A stretch of DNA of 64,000 nucleotides, taken from positions 55,335 through 119,334 of the forward strand of contig NZ_JAIQXU010000016.1 in assembly GCF_020166395.1 (NCBI RefSeq). The letters run 5' to 3'. The notes beneath the pieces were generated by a model. The model made no database searches and was not told the origin of the DNA. It saw only the letters and a program-made list of their open reading frames with translations. The position numbers and the translations under genes were made by a program. Of this stretch, positions 52,097 through 59,243 are shown one piece after another. How positions within the stretch are numbered: the stretch's first letter is position 1; each line of letters opens with the position of its first letter. This DNA is from Deinococcus betulae (GTDB lineage: Bacteria > Deinococcota > Deinococci > Deinococcales > Deinococcaceae).

Positions 52097-52294
52097 TCAG
52101 TGCTGATACGTCACCCCCGGTGCCCGGCGGCGTGCGGGCGCCGGGGCCTGCGCGGCCTGCCGGGCATGTTCGCGGGCCTGGGCCCACGGCTCGCCCTGGG
52201 CTTCGAAGTGCATCTGGAGCAGCGACTCCCGGACCCGCGCCTGCGCCTCTTCGCGCCCATCGGCGTGCTGCGCCGCCTTGTACGGATTCTTCAT
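52097..52294 (-). CDS. 65-residue hypothetical protein
   Basis: A charged helical protein (REEAQARVRESLLQMHFEAQ), Ala/Pro/Arg-rich at the end. ATG 52294 follows hairpin L10. Confidence 0.55.
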   Translation of the reverse strand: MKNPYKAAQHADGREEAQARVRESLLQMHFEAQGEPWAQAREHARQAAQAPAPARRRAPGVTYQH

Positions 52295-52304
52295 GCCCGC
52301 CCAG

Positions 52305-52334
52305 CACCCGAACGGCGCCCTCTCCGTTCGGGTG
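52305..52334 (-). repeat. Hairpin leader L10
   Basis: CACCCGAACGG pairs perfectly with CCGTTCGGGTG (11 bp, 8-base loop), 10 bases before ATG 52294. Confidence 0.88.
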
Positions 52335-52357
52335 TCGTTCTGCCCGCCAGCAAGAAA

Positions 52358-52383
52358 GGGCACCCTGCAGATGCAGGGTGCCC
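52358..52383 (-). terminator. Rho-independent terminator of the tail-less SSB gene
   Basis: A perfect 12-bp stem, GGGCACCCTGCA and its complement around a two-base loop, followed on the minus strand by TTTCTT. It lies 18 bases beyond the SSB-like stop. Confidence 0.8.
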
Positions 52384-52401
52384 CAAGTGAGACGCTTGTG
52401 G

Positions 52402-53094
52402 TCAGCGGCTGGCCAGCAGAAGCGCGCGTTCCACCTCCAGGTACACCGCCGTCCGTGACCGGCTGGCGTCCTGCGGATCGGGGTACTGCTCGCTCATGAC
52501 CGCACCTTTGACGATCAGGCCTGACCCTTTGCCCAACCCGTCCAGGGGGACGGCCGCGCCCCGCCAGCCCTTCACGTCGAAATAGCCCGGGCGGGCGTCA
52601 CGACCTGGGCGGGCCGTCGTCACGCCGAGGGTGGCCCGGACCAGTAGGCCACTGGCGGTCTCGCGCCGCGCCGCGTCGCGGGTCAGGTTGCCGCTCAGCT
52701 CGGCCTGGTTGACACCCCCCTTCAGCCGAAAGCCATTCTCCAGGGCGTCGACCGCCCACGGCACCTCGGCAACCTCCAGCTGGTCCAGCTTGACCCGGGT
52801 GGTGCTGCCCTTGCGCCCGTCCTCCGCCTTGTCGAACGACGAGTAATCCAGGCAGCCTGGGGCGTAGAGCACGGTCCCCGGTGAGTAGCGGCGGTTGTTG
52901 AGCACCTCGGCCAGGCGGCCCAGCGCGAAGGTCCGCAGGTACCAGGGCTTCATGCGCAGCTGGCCCCGTTCGTCGTGGACCTGCCGCTCACCGGCGAGCG
53001 TGCATTCGAACAGGCTGGTGCCCGTGCCAGTGACCTGGAAGCTGGGCGGACGCACCAGTGCCCCGACCAGGGATACGTGATTGGTGTTGTGCAT
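52402..53094 (-). CDS. SSB-like protein with two OB domains, no acidic tail
   Basis: 230 residues. OB domain 1 spans about 5-110 ([26 protein letters not shown]) and OB domain 2 about 125-225 ([14 protein letters not shown]). The two-domain layout matches Deinococcus-Thermus SSB, but the protein ends LLLASR and lacks the acidic C-terminal tip that recruits repair and replication proteins. It may coat plasmid single strands without recruiting host factors. An AGGAGG site precedes ATG 53094. Confidence 0.78.
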   Translation of the reverse strand: MHNTNHVSLVGALVRPPSFQVTGTGTSLFECTLAGERQVHDERGQLRMKPWYLRTFALGRLAEVLNNRRYSPGTVLYAPGCLDYSSFDKAEDGRKGSTTRVKLDQLEVAEVPWAVDALENGFRLKGGVNQAELSGNLTRDAARRETASGLLVRATLGVTTARPGRDARPGYFDVKGWRGAAVPLDGLGKGSGLIVKGAVMSEQYPDPQDASRSRTAVYLEVERALLLASR

Positions 53095-53154
53095 AAGGCC
53101 TCCTGGGTCGCCCGTGACGGCGGGCGGGGTCTCTTCAGGGCATGGGGGGCGCGC

Positions 53155-53340
53155 TTACTTCGACGCGACGATGATCGGCAGGTCGTTGCCCATTGGGCGA
53201 ACACTGGCGCCAGAGACGGCGGCCGCCGCGGCGAGTTGACTGGGCGTGAGGTCGGGACTGGCCACGATGATGGGGAGGTCATTGCCCGCCTGGGCAACGG
53301 AAGAGGACAGGATCAGCAGCAGGGGCAGGTGATGGCGCAT
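53155..53340 (-). CDS. Exported 61-residue peptide with repeated GNDLPIIVAS
   Basis: A signal peptide (MRHHLPLLLILSSSVAQA) is followed by a 43-residue tail in which GNDLPIIVAS occurs twice, once directly after the cleavage site and once at the C-terminus. Precursors with a repeated mature peptide suggest an exported signal, inhibitor or toxin. A related peptide is encoded at 55908. An AAAAGGAG site precedes ATG 53340. Confidence 0.7.
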   Translation of the reverse strand: MRHHLPLLLILSSSVAQAGNDLPIIVASPDLTPSQLAAAAAVSGASVRPMGNDLPIIVASK

Positions 53341-53450
53341 AGAACGGCTCCTTTTGACCGTGTGGTCAGCGCAAGGCGAGACGGAATTGAGGGCGCCGGG
53401 GGCGGCCGTGATGGCGCCTGCCGGCGTGCCTCGCCTGCGTGCCGGCCCTG

Positions 53451-53477
53451 CACCCGCAGGTGGGGTGCCTGCGGGTG
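53451..53477 (-). repeat. Hairpin leader L11, followed by ACG instead of ATG
   Basis: CACCCGCAGG pairs perfectly with CCTGCGGGTG. The usual downstream context is present, but the start codon position reads GGCCGGCACG. The following 24-codon frame has no other start, so this copy may have lost its gene. Confidence 0.75.
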
Positions 53478-53492
53478 TCCGTTTTCCCGGCC

Positions 53493-54179
53493 CTACGCCG
53501 CGCCGTGCAGCGGGGTGGTGCGGGCCCGCGTGGCCGCCCGGCCCACCGCCCCGCGCAGCTCCGCCGACAAGATGGCCATCAGGGCTTCTTCGCTGCCGAG
53601 CAGGGCCGGGGCTTCAAAGGCCTCGGCCTCCGCCGCTGGCCGCCCCGCCTCCTCTTCCAGGACGTGATCCGGAATGCGGTCCTCGTCGTACGCCACAGCG
53701 GTCAGCAAGACCGGTTCAGGCGCCGTGGCGGCTGACAGGACGGGTCCAGGCGCAGCGGCATAGACCCCCGTCTGAACCTCGTCGACTTCCAGGACATGAT
53801 CCGGAATGCAGTCCTCGTCGTACGCCAGCGCGGCCGGCAGGGCAGGTCCAGGCACAGCGGCGCCCGGCACCCCGCCCGCCTCCACGGCGGCGCCGAAGTC
53901 CAGACAAAACACGGGCGGCGCTTCCTGAACCGCACGGGCGGGCGTGGCACGGGCAGGTGGGGCCCGCCGAGAAGCGTCGTACGCTGCACCTGCGACTGGG
54001 TCAGCGGGGCGGTAGCGCACCGGCAAGCCCGCTTTCTCCGCCTGGCGCCGCGCCCGTTCCTGCGCTGGGTCACGGCCGCAGGCCAGGTCATGGGCCGCCT
54101 GGTAGGGCAGAGCGCTCAGCACGTCCGGCCGGGGCAGGGTGGGCGGCGGGCGACGCTGGAAGAGGGCACGCAGGTTCAT
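53493..54179 (-). CDS. Hypothetical acidic protein with internal repeat
   Basis: 228 residues from ATG 54179. The segment YDEDxIPDHVLE followed by acidic residues occurs twice, about 50 residues apart, inside long Pro/Ala-rich linkers. The C-terminus is helical (LMAILSAELRGAVG). The repeats look like short binding motifs on a flexible chain. No family is recognised. Confidence 0.6.
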   Translation of the reverse strand: MNLRALFQRRPPPTLPRPDVLSALPYQAAHDLACGRDPAQERARRQAEKAGLPVRYRPADPVAGAAYDASRRAPPARATPARAVQEAPPVFCLDFGAAVEAGGVPGAAVPGPALPAALAYDEDCIPDHVLEVDEVQTGVYAAAPGPVLSAATAPEPVLLTAVAYDEDRIPDHVLEEEAGRPAAEAEAFEAPALLGSEEALMAILSAELRGAVGRAATRARTTPLHGAA

Positions 54180-54191
54180 AGGCCCGCCCAG

Positions 54192-54219
54192 CACCCCCGG
54201 CCCCCAGGGGGCCAGGGTG
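54192..54219 (-). repeat. Hairpin leader L12
   Basis: CACCC/GGGTG outside and GGCCCC/GGGGCC inside, with a small internal loop, 12 bases before ATG 54179. It starts 15 bases after the UvrD-like stop. Confidence 0.75.
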
Positions 54220-54233
54220 ACGTTCCTCCTGGC

Positions 54234-55790
54234 TTAGCCGCGCGCCGCGAGGATGAGGGTGTCCCGGGCGCGGGTGTGCGCCACGAAGCAGACCGCCCGC
54301 TCCTCGCGCTCGTCGCCGCCCGTGCCCATCAGCGCTTCCGGGTGGAGGATGATCACGCGCCGGGCCTCGAGCCCTTTGCTCTTGTGGACCGTGCACAGCC
54401 GCACGGCGCCGTCGGCCCGGTTCATCAGGCTCTTGGCCAGCGCCACCACTTCGGCGGCCGTCGCGGCGCGCCCGGCCCGCTCGGCGTCCTGCGCCGCCCG
54501 GACCGCCAGGGCCGCGCAGCAGGCCAGCTGGTCCGTGTCCCGCTCGACCGCCCGGCGCAGGTGGGCGCCGCCCAGACCGGTCCGGGCGTGGGCGCGCATC
54601 AGGTGCTCGCCGCGGGCCGTCAGCCGCTCTTCAATGTCCGCGACCTGGAAGGGCACCCGGAAGGCGTCGGTCAGGTGCCGGCCCAGCTCCTTGTCCAGGT
54701 CATGCCCCAGCATCTTGACGGCCTGCCCCGTTTCGGCCAGCCGCAGCGCCAGCTGCACCAGGGGGCCGTTCGACCGGCACACAATCAGGTCGCCCGGCTG
54801 CGTGAGGCCAGGCACCTCGTCTTCCGTCACCCGCTGCACCTCACCCTCGGCCGCGCTGTCCGGGGCCTGGATGTGGTCGGAGAACTGCCGGGCCAGGGCG
54901 ACGTGCCGCTTGGGGCAGCGCCACGTGAACGTCAGGCGCAGCCGCCGGGCCCCGAAGAGGGCTTCGGCGCGCTCCAGCCCCTGGACGTCGGCGCCGGAAA
55001 AGCCGTAGATGGCCTGCTCGGAATCGCCCACCAGAATGACCCGCCCCGTCTCGCCGGCCAGGTGCTTGACCAGCCGGTGCTGCAGGCGCGTCAGGTCCTG
55101 CGCCTCGTCGATCAGCTGGACCCCCAGGCTGCCGGCGCCACACTTCAACTTGATCGGCAGGTACAGCATGTCGGTGTAATCGATCTGGCCCTTGTCCCGG
55201 TAGGCCTGCAGGGCGCTCGCCTGCACCGTCCGAATGGCCGCCGGCGCGTCGAAGCCGTCTGGAAAACTCAGGCCGTGCGCGCTGATGAGGGCCGGCAGTT
55301 CGTCCGGCGCCGCCAGGTGGATCAGGGTCAACTCCAGCAGCCGGGTGAGGTTGCGCAGCACCTTCGGTTCGCCCAGCCCCAGCCCGGCCAGGTACGCCTG
55401 CGCCAGGTTGCGCCGCTTGTGGGGCACGAGGTCAATGCGGCCCCGGTGGGCTTCCAGCAGGCTGCGCCCGTGGGCGTGGAGCGTGGAGCAGATCACGTCT
55501 TCGGGCATGACCTCCCGGATCTCCTCCGAGATGCTGCCGTTGAAGGCGAAGGCCCCGACCGGCCGCCGCCGGGGCAGCACCACCGCCATGGTCTTGAGCA
55601 GCGTGCTCTTGCCACTGCCCGCCGTGCTCTCCACCACCAGGTTGTCGCCCGTGGTCATCACGGCGTTCATGACGGCGAGCTGCTCGGGCGTAAACCGGGC
55701 GAACGCCGACTGCACCTGCAGCCGGGTGGGCAGGGGCAAACGGGCCAGCAGCGTCTCGGCCAGGGGCGAGAGGGACAAGGGTGCCGTCAT
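54234..55790 (-). CDS. UvrD/PcrA-like SF1 helicase, compact
   Basis: 518 residues from ATG 55790. Motif I is [11 protein letters not shown] (55-65), motif [11 protein letters not shown] (~225), motif [17 protein letters not shown] (~255), and motif V/VI area [14 protein letters not shown] (~470) with [12 protein letters not shown] near the end. It is shorter than UvrD (about 720) and lacks large insertions. It is likely a plasmid repair or replication helicase. Preceded by hairpin L13. Confidence 0.88.
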   Translation of the reverse strand: MTAPLSLSPLAETLLARLPLPTRLQVQSAFARFTPEQLAVMNAVMTTGDNLVVESTAGSGKSTLLKTMAVVLPRRRPVGAFAFNGSISEEIREVMPEDVICSTLHAHGRSLLEAHRGRIDLVPHKRRNLAQAYLAGLGLGEPKVLRNLTRLLELTLIHLAAPDELPALISAHGLSFPDGFDAPAAIRTVQASALQAYRDKGQIDYTDMLYLPIKLKCGAGSLGVQLIDEAQDLTRLQHRLVKHLAGETGRVILVGDSEQAIYGFSGADVQGLERAEALFGARRLRLTFTWRCPKRHVALARQFSDHIQAPDSAAEGEVQRVTEDEVPGLTQPGDLIVCRSNGPLVQLALRLAETGQAVKMLGHDLDKELGRHLTDAFRVPFQVADIEERLTARGEHLMRAHARTGLGGAHLRRAVERDTDQLACCAALAVRAAQDAERAGRAATAAEVVALAKSLMNRADGAVRLCTVHKSKGLEARRVIILHPEALMGTGGDEREERAVCFVAHTRARDTLILAARG

Positions 55791-55800
55791 GCCCGCCCAG

Positions 55801-55839
55801 CACCCCGGCGAGCGCCGCGCGCCAGCGCGGGCCGGGGTG
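55801..55839 (-). repeat. Hairpin leader L13 (double stem)
   Basis: CACCCCGGC pairs perfectly with GCCGGGGTG, and a second stem CCGCGC-GCCA-GCGCGG is stacked inside. It ends 10 bases before ATG 55790. Confidence 0.85.
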
Positions 55840-55855
55840 ACGTCACGCCCACAAC

Positions 55856-55896
55856 GCACCGGGCCCCCGACCAAGCTTCAGTCGGGGGCCCGGTGC
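55856..55896. terminator. Strong hairpin after the second GND peptide gene
   Basis: A perfect 16-bp stem (GCACCGGGCCCCCGAC and complement, 9-base loop), 11 bases beyond the peptide stop on the minus strand. There is only a weak T-tract, but the stem strength suggests a terminator or RNA-stabilising end. Confidence 0.7.
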
Positions 55897-55907
55897 GGGG
55901 GCAGCGC

Positions 55908-56081
55908 TCAGGGGGTGACGCCGATGGTGTCGTTGCCCTCCAGGCGAACAGGGTGCCCGCCGGGCGCCACGATGGGCTGAATGATGATGATGTCATTCCC
56001 CATCGTGACGATCTGTTTGTTGGGGGCGTGGGCCGAGGCGAACGAGGCGGACAGGACGAGCAGCAGAGGCAGCAGCTTCAT
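55908..56081 (-). CDS. Exported 57-residue peptide with GND motifs
   Basis: ATG 56081 opens a signal peptide (MKLLPLLLVLSASFASA). The 40-residue remainder contains MGNDIIIIQPIVAP and, near the end, EGNDTIGVTP. The GND-plus-Ile pattern relates it to the peptide at 53155. A dedicated strong hairpin follows the stop. Function is unknown; an exported signalling or antagonistic peptide is an inference. Confidence 0.68.
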   Translation of the reverse strand: MKLLPLLLVLSASFASAHAPNKQIVTMGNDIIIIQPIVAPGGHPVRLEGNDTIGVTP

Positions 56082-56124
56082 GACCGCGAGGGTATATGTG
56101 CAAGTCTAAGAACTATGAGTGTCT

Positions 56125-56544
56125 TTACGCGGACAGCCGATCCAGGTGAAGTTGGCCAAACACTTTGTCGACGGCCTGCCGGAACGCCTGGGTCAACTGG
56201 GTGGGAAACGCCTGGGTGCGGCTGAGCAGCAGCGTGCCACTGGCGGCGGCCAGCGCCAGCGGCTGACCGCTCATCTGGCCCAGCGGCCGGCAGCGCAGCT
56301 GGGTCTCGGCCCGGCGCGCCGCCTCCCGCGCACCCGCTGGCAGGGGCGCCGCCGGATTGAAGTCCGCCGGGTCCAGGCCCAACCGGATGGCCTCAGCCAG
56401 CCGCACCGCCTGAATCAGCATGTCGCGCTCGCGGTCTGACAGGCCTGCGGCCAGGGTCAGAACACCTGGCTGGACGGGGGCGCTGACCCCAGAGTGCGCG
56501 GCAGGGGCGGTCGCCTCGCTCACAGGAAACAGGGGAATGTTCAT
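56125..56544 (-). CDS. Hypothetical protein
   Basis: 139 residues from ATG 56544. Residues 35-60 and 108-135 are helical (SDRERDMLIQAVRLAEAI; LTQAFRQAVDKVFGQL). No family is recognised. A weak leader-type stem (CACCC at 56555, GGGTG at 56572) precedes it. Confidence 0.6.
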   Translation of the reverse strand: MNIPLFPVSEATAPAAHSGVSAPVQPGVLTLAAGLSDRERDMLIQAVRLAEAIRLGLDPADFNPAAPLPAGAREAARRAETQLRCRPLGQMSGQPLALAAASGTLLLSRTQAFPTQLTQAFRQAVDKVFGQLHLDRLSA

Positions 56545-56698
56545 ACCTCTCTGGCACCCGGCGTCACCGCAGGGTGATGAGCGCTCCAGGAACCTGGGCC
56601 GCGCACCCTGGGTGCCGGCCCGCCTGCGGGCCGCGCCGCTGCCGGTCAGGTCCCCAGAACAACAGGCGGCCAATTGCTCAGCCGCCTGCTTCAGAGTC

Positions 56699-56893
56699 TC
56701 AGCGTTCCTGGAAGACGTGCCGGGTTTGCCGCCAGTGGCCAGCGGCAGCCCAGACCGCCCCTGGCACCACCCACCAGAGGTGGTGAACCGCCGTGGCCGT
56801 GACTTCGCAAAAGCCGGCGTGACCCCTGGCCCTGACGGTGACGATGACGGCGCGTCCACCGCGCCGCCCCTGACTGATTCGGATGCTGATCAT
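56699..56893 (-). CDS. 64-residue hypothetical protein
   Basis: Begins with beta-type sequence (ISIRISQGRRGGRAVIVTV) and has a Trp-rich hydrophobic stretch (HHLWWVVPGAVWAAAG) that could be a membrane segment. ATG 56893 follows hairpin L15. Confidence 0.52.
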   Translation of the reverse strand: MISIRISQGRRGGRAVIVTVRARGHAGFCEVTATAVHHLWWVVPGAVWAAAGHWRQTRHVFQER

Positions 56894-56904
56894 GCCCGCC
56901 AGAG

Positions 56905-56933
56905 ACCGCGCCGGGTGGGGTGCCTGGCGCGGT
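56905..56933 (-). repeat. Hairpin leader L15
   Basis: ACCGCGCC pairs perfectly with GGCGCGGT (8 bp), 11 bases before ATG 56893, with GGAGGAACGGC upstream of the stem. Confidence 0.75.
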
Positions 56934-57163
56934 GCCGTTCCTCCTGCGTGACCGGGCGGCATACCAGCACAGTACCCCCAGCGCTGGGCGGCCGGGGGCG
57001 AACATGTGGCGTGAATTGTGGAGCCTCGGGCGCGCGGCGTCGTTTGGCGGTTCAGGGCGCGCAGCCTGGGCTGCCCCTCCCGGTCCCCCAGCGCTGGAAG
57101 GCTGGGGGTGACCCTGGCCGTGAAATGCCCCCCTTGCCCCTGGGCGGAGGTCGGCGGCCCCTC

Positions 57164-57190
57164 AAAAAAAAGAGGCCCACGAAGGGCCCC
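57164..57190 (-). terminator. Rho-independent terminator
   Basis: GGGCC/GGCCC stem with ACGAA loop, followed on the minus strand by eight T. It probably ends the transcript carrying the 36-residue membrane peptide. Confidence 0.75.
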
Positions 57191-57272
57191 TGCTCCGCCC
57201 TGAGGGCGGCGGTCAATCTGCGGCTCGGCGGCGTGCGGGCGTGGTGCTCGCGCCCAGGGCTCGGCCGGCCTG

Positions 57273-57298
57273 CACCCCTGGCGCCTGGTCCAGGGGTG
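57273..57298 (-). repeat. Orphan hairpin leader
   Basis: CACCCCTGG pairs perfectly with CCAGGGGTG. The downstream context GCAGGCCGGC is kept, but the ATG position reads CGA and no gene follows. Confidence 0.65.
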
Positions 57299-57349
57299 AC
57301 GCTTCATCTCCCGTGCGGCGCTTGGACCGGCCGCACCGGGGAGAGGGGG

Positions 57350-57460
57350 TCAGCGGCGGGCGTGCAGGGCCGCTCGCTTCACGCGGCTGGCGTCCAGCGC
57401 CACCAGGATCGCGCCACTTGAAATCAGGGTCACCAGCAGCCAGATGAGTACGGTCGTCAT
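57350..57460 (-). CDS. 36-residue membrane peptide
   Basis: One hydrophobic helix (TTVLIWLLVTLISSGAILVA) followed by a basic tail (SRVKRAALHARR). Its start at 57460 carries the full leader (L16), which supports translation. The role is unknown; single-helix basic peptides include toxins and small regulators. Confidence 0.55.
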   Translation of the reverse strand: MTTVLIWLLVTLISSGAILVALDASRVKRAALHARR

Positions 57461-57470
57461 GCCTGCCATG

Positions 57471-57498
57471 CACCCGCCGCGCCCCTCAGCGGCGGGTG
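57471..57498 (-). repeat. Hairpin leader L16
   Basis: CACCCGCCGC pairs perfectly with GCGGCGGGTG (10 bp, 8-base loop), 10 bases before ATG 57460. Upstream flank GGGGAGAACCGT. Confidence 0.88.
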
Positions 57499-57548
57499 AC
57501 GGTTCTCCCCTGGACGCGGCGCGGGAAGGGGCCCGCACCCCATGACGA

Positions 57549-57578
57549 AACGGGCAGGCCAGTGACGGCCTGCCCGTT
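57549..57578. terminator. Perfect 12-bp hairpin
   Basis: AACGGGCAGGCC and its complement around AGTGAC. On the minus strand it is followed by only a short T run, so it may stop transcription in either direction or protect an RNA end. Confidence 0.55.
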
Positions 57579-57768
57579 CCCTCTTCCGCGACTTCCTGGC
57601 ACCCTCTCGTCACCCGGCCCCGCCCGCTGCGGTTGCCGTGCCTGACTCGGTGAGCGCGAGGTGGAGGCATCGGCCCTTTCCGGCCGGTGTGCGGCGCGTC
57701 TCCACCCAGCGTGCTGCCCGGGCACCTGACGCGGCCGCGGCGGGTGACGCTCCTTCCCCTCACCCCAC

Positions 57769-57796
57769 AAAAAAAAGAGAGGCGCGGGGCCTCTCT
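57769..57796 (-). terminator. Rho-independent terminator of ssb
   Basis: AGAGAGGC/GCCTCTCT stem followed on the minus strand by eight T, 19 bases beyond the ssb stop. Confidence 0.9.
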
Positions 57797-57814
57797 TCGG
57801 GTGGAGCACGGAGC

Positions 57815-58684
57815 TTAGAACGGCAGGTCTTCTTCGTTAGGTGGGAAGTCATTCCCCTGGTCAATGTCGAGCCCGCCCGACCGTGCTGGGGCGCGCTGGG
57901 CACCGCCACTCGCGGCGGCCACCGGTTGACGCGGTGGCTGCGCCGCAGGGGCCGGGCGGGAGGAGGCCCGCTCACCGCCGGTCCGCTCACCCCCCTTGAG
58001 CAGGATGACCGAGGTCGCCGTGATCTTCGTGTCCTTGCGCTTGTTCCCGTCGCGGTCGGTCCAGGTCGACGACTGCGGCATGCCCTCCACGTACACCGGC
58101 TGCCCCTTCTTCGGCTCCTGCTTGACGAAGGCCTCCGCCGCCTCTCGCCACAGCACCACCTCGAAGTAGTGCACCTTCTCCTGCGCCTGGCCGTGGCCGT
58201 CCGTCCACTTCTCGTTCACCGCCAGGCTGAGGTCCATGACGGCCTCGCCTGCGGGGGTGTAGCGCAGCTCCGGATCGCGGGTCAGGTTGCCGCCCAGGGC
58301 CACCAGGGCCGAGCCGCCCTGAAGGCGCACGCCGCCCCCCGCATCCTCAACCCGCCCGAACTCGCCCGCCAGTTCTTCCACACGCAGCGCCTTGCCCAGG
58401 ACCCGCGCGCGCTTCCCTTCGGCCGTCTCCCACCGCTCCTGCACCAGGTTCCCGACCACCAGGACGGGCAGCCCGGCCACCAGGCGCTCAGCCAGGGCTT
58501 CAGCGGCTTTGCCCAGACTGGTGATGGGCAGGTAGAAGGGCACGGTCTTGAGCTCCCCCTGGCGCAGTTCCTGGCGCTCGCCCGACACGGTGTAGTCCAG
58601 GACGGCGGTGCCGGAGGGGGTGTAGCGGAGGTCGGGGGTCCGGGTGATGGCGCCGATCACGGTCAACTGGTTCATTCCACGCAT
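57815..58684 (-). CDS. ssb: Single-stranded DNA-binding protein, two OB domains
   Basis: 289 residues from ATG 58684, chosen for the AGGAG site. OB 1 (about 4-110; [19 protein letters not shown]) and OB 2 (about 130-235; [19 protein letters not shown]) are followed by a Pro/Ala-rich linker and an acidic tip ([11 protein letters not shown]) for protein recruitment. The size and layout are those of the Deinococcus-Thermus SSB (about 301 in D. radiodurans). It is probably the replicon's own full SSB. Confidence 0.93.
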   Translation of the reverse strand: MRGMNQLTVIGAITRTPDLRYTPSGTAVLDYTVSGERQELRQGELKTVPFYLPITSLGKAAEALAERLVAGLPVLVVGNLVQERWETAEGKRARVLGKALRVEELAGEFGRVEDAGGGVRLQGGSALVALGGNLTRDPELRYTPAGEAVMDLSLAVNEKWTDGHGQAQEKVHYFEVVLWREAAEAFVKQEPKKGQPVYVEGMPQSSTWTDRDGNKRKDTKITATSVILLKGGERTGGERASSRPAPAAQPPRQPVAAASGGAQRAPARSGGLDIDQGNDFPPNEEDLPF

Positions 58685-59243
58685 GTTGGTCTCCTGGGGG
58701 CAGCCCACTTGGTCTCAGTGTCTCTGAGGGTCGAGGCTGTCTTGTCCGCCCTGTACCCCCGGCGCTTCCTCCGGGGGTGTTGTTCCGCTCCCTGACCTCC
58801 AGTGGCGAACACCACCGGGCCGGGTGACGGGGACCTCTTCAGGGTGCTGGGCGGGTGGGTTTGGCCACCAAGCGCGCGGGGGGTGAAGACGGCTGGCGCG
58901 GGGGCTCTGGGGGAGCCGGCGTGCAGCGGGGGGTGTGCGGCCCGTTGGGGGGCGAGGCAGACAGGACGGGAAGGGTGCGTGGCCCCTTAGAGCATTAAGA
59001 AAACAGACGTTCCCCTTATTCGACAGGGGGGTCAGGAGGCTCGTTTCGCCCGCTACTGCTGTTCCCGCAGCGCCTCTCCAGCGCCAGTGCCCTTATCCGA
59101 CAGGGGGTCTTGAGCGGGCTTCCGGCCCTCGGCCTGGCCCCAAAGGCCCTGCACCCACCCCAGTCCGGCGGCCTGCACGCCTCGTACAAGAGGGGCCAGC
59201 GCTGCCCGCTGACCCCCCTCCTGTTTGACCGCTCCCTGCCCGC
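58685..59243. other. 559-base stretch upstream of ssb without a convincing gene
   Basis: Contains the ssb promoter region, a decayed leader hairpin (58755-58778, with AAG where ATG is expected) and a 20-base direct repeat of CCCTTATYCGACAGGGGG at 59014 and 59089. Open frames on both strands look like shadows. Confidence 0.55.
58755..58778 (-). repeat. Degenerate hairpin leader
   Basis: ACCCCCGG pairs with CCGGGGGT, followed on the minus strand by ACAGGGCGGACAAGAC, which matches the leader context except that ATG has become AAG. No frame follows. Confidence 0.65.

Larger units (their letters stand above)
56894..57349. other. 456-base stretch without a convincing gene
   Basis: Holds hairpin leader L15, two orphan hairpins of the same kind (about 57085-57108 and 57273-57298) not followed by a start codon, and a terminator (57164-57190). 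The open frames here read as shadows. It may be decayed gene cassettes. Confidence 0.6.
57461..57814. other. 354-base gap between the membrane peptide and ssb
   Basis: Holds hairpin L16, two terminator-type hairpins (57549-57578, 57769-57796) and a degenerate leader-like stem near 57712-57738 (CACC...GGTG). I see no gene. Confidence 0.6.

Noticed and set aside
53796..56225. Plus-strand 809-codon frame
   Set aside because: It covers the UvrD-like helicase, a peptide gene and terminators on the other strand, and has no recognisable domains.
57213..57473. 86-codon minus-strand frame overlapping the membrane peptide
   Set aside because: It runs through a leader hairpin and another gene; the 36-residue frame has the proper start context.
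45224..57498. Reading the hairpin leaders as rho-independent terminators
   Set aside because: No T-tract follows the stems on the minus strand, and each stem sits about 8-13 bases before a start codon. True terminators with T-tracts are present separately at 57164, 57769 and 60992.
45224..57498. Reading the leader series as an integron cassette array or CRISPR
   Set aside because: The elements lack integron core sites (GTTRRRY) and no integrase is seen. Stems vary and the spacing holds genes, so it is not CRISPR. A cassette-like history remains possible.
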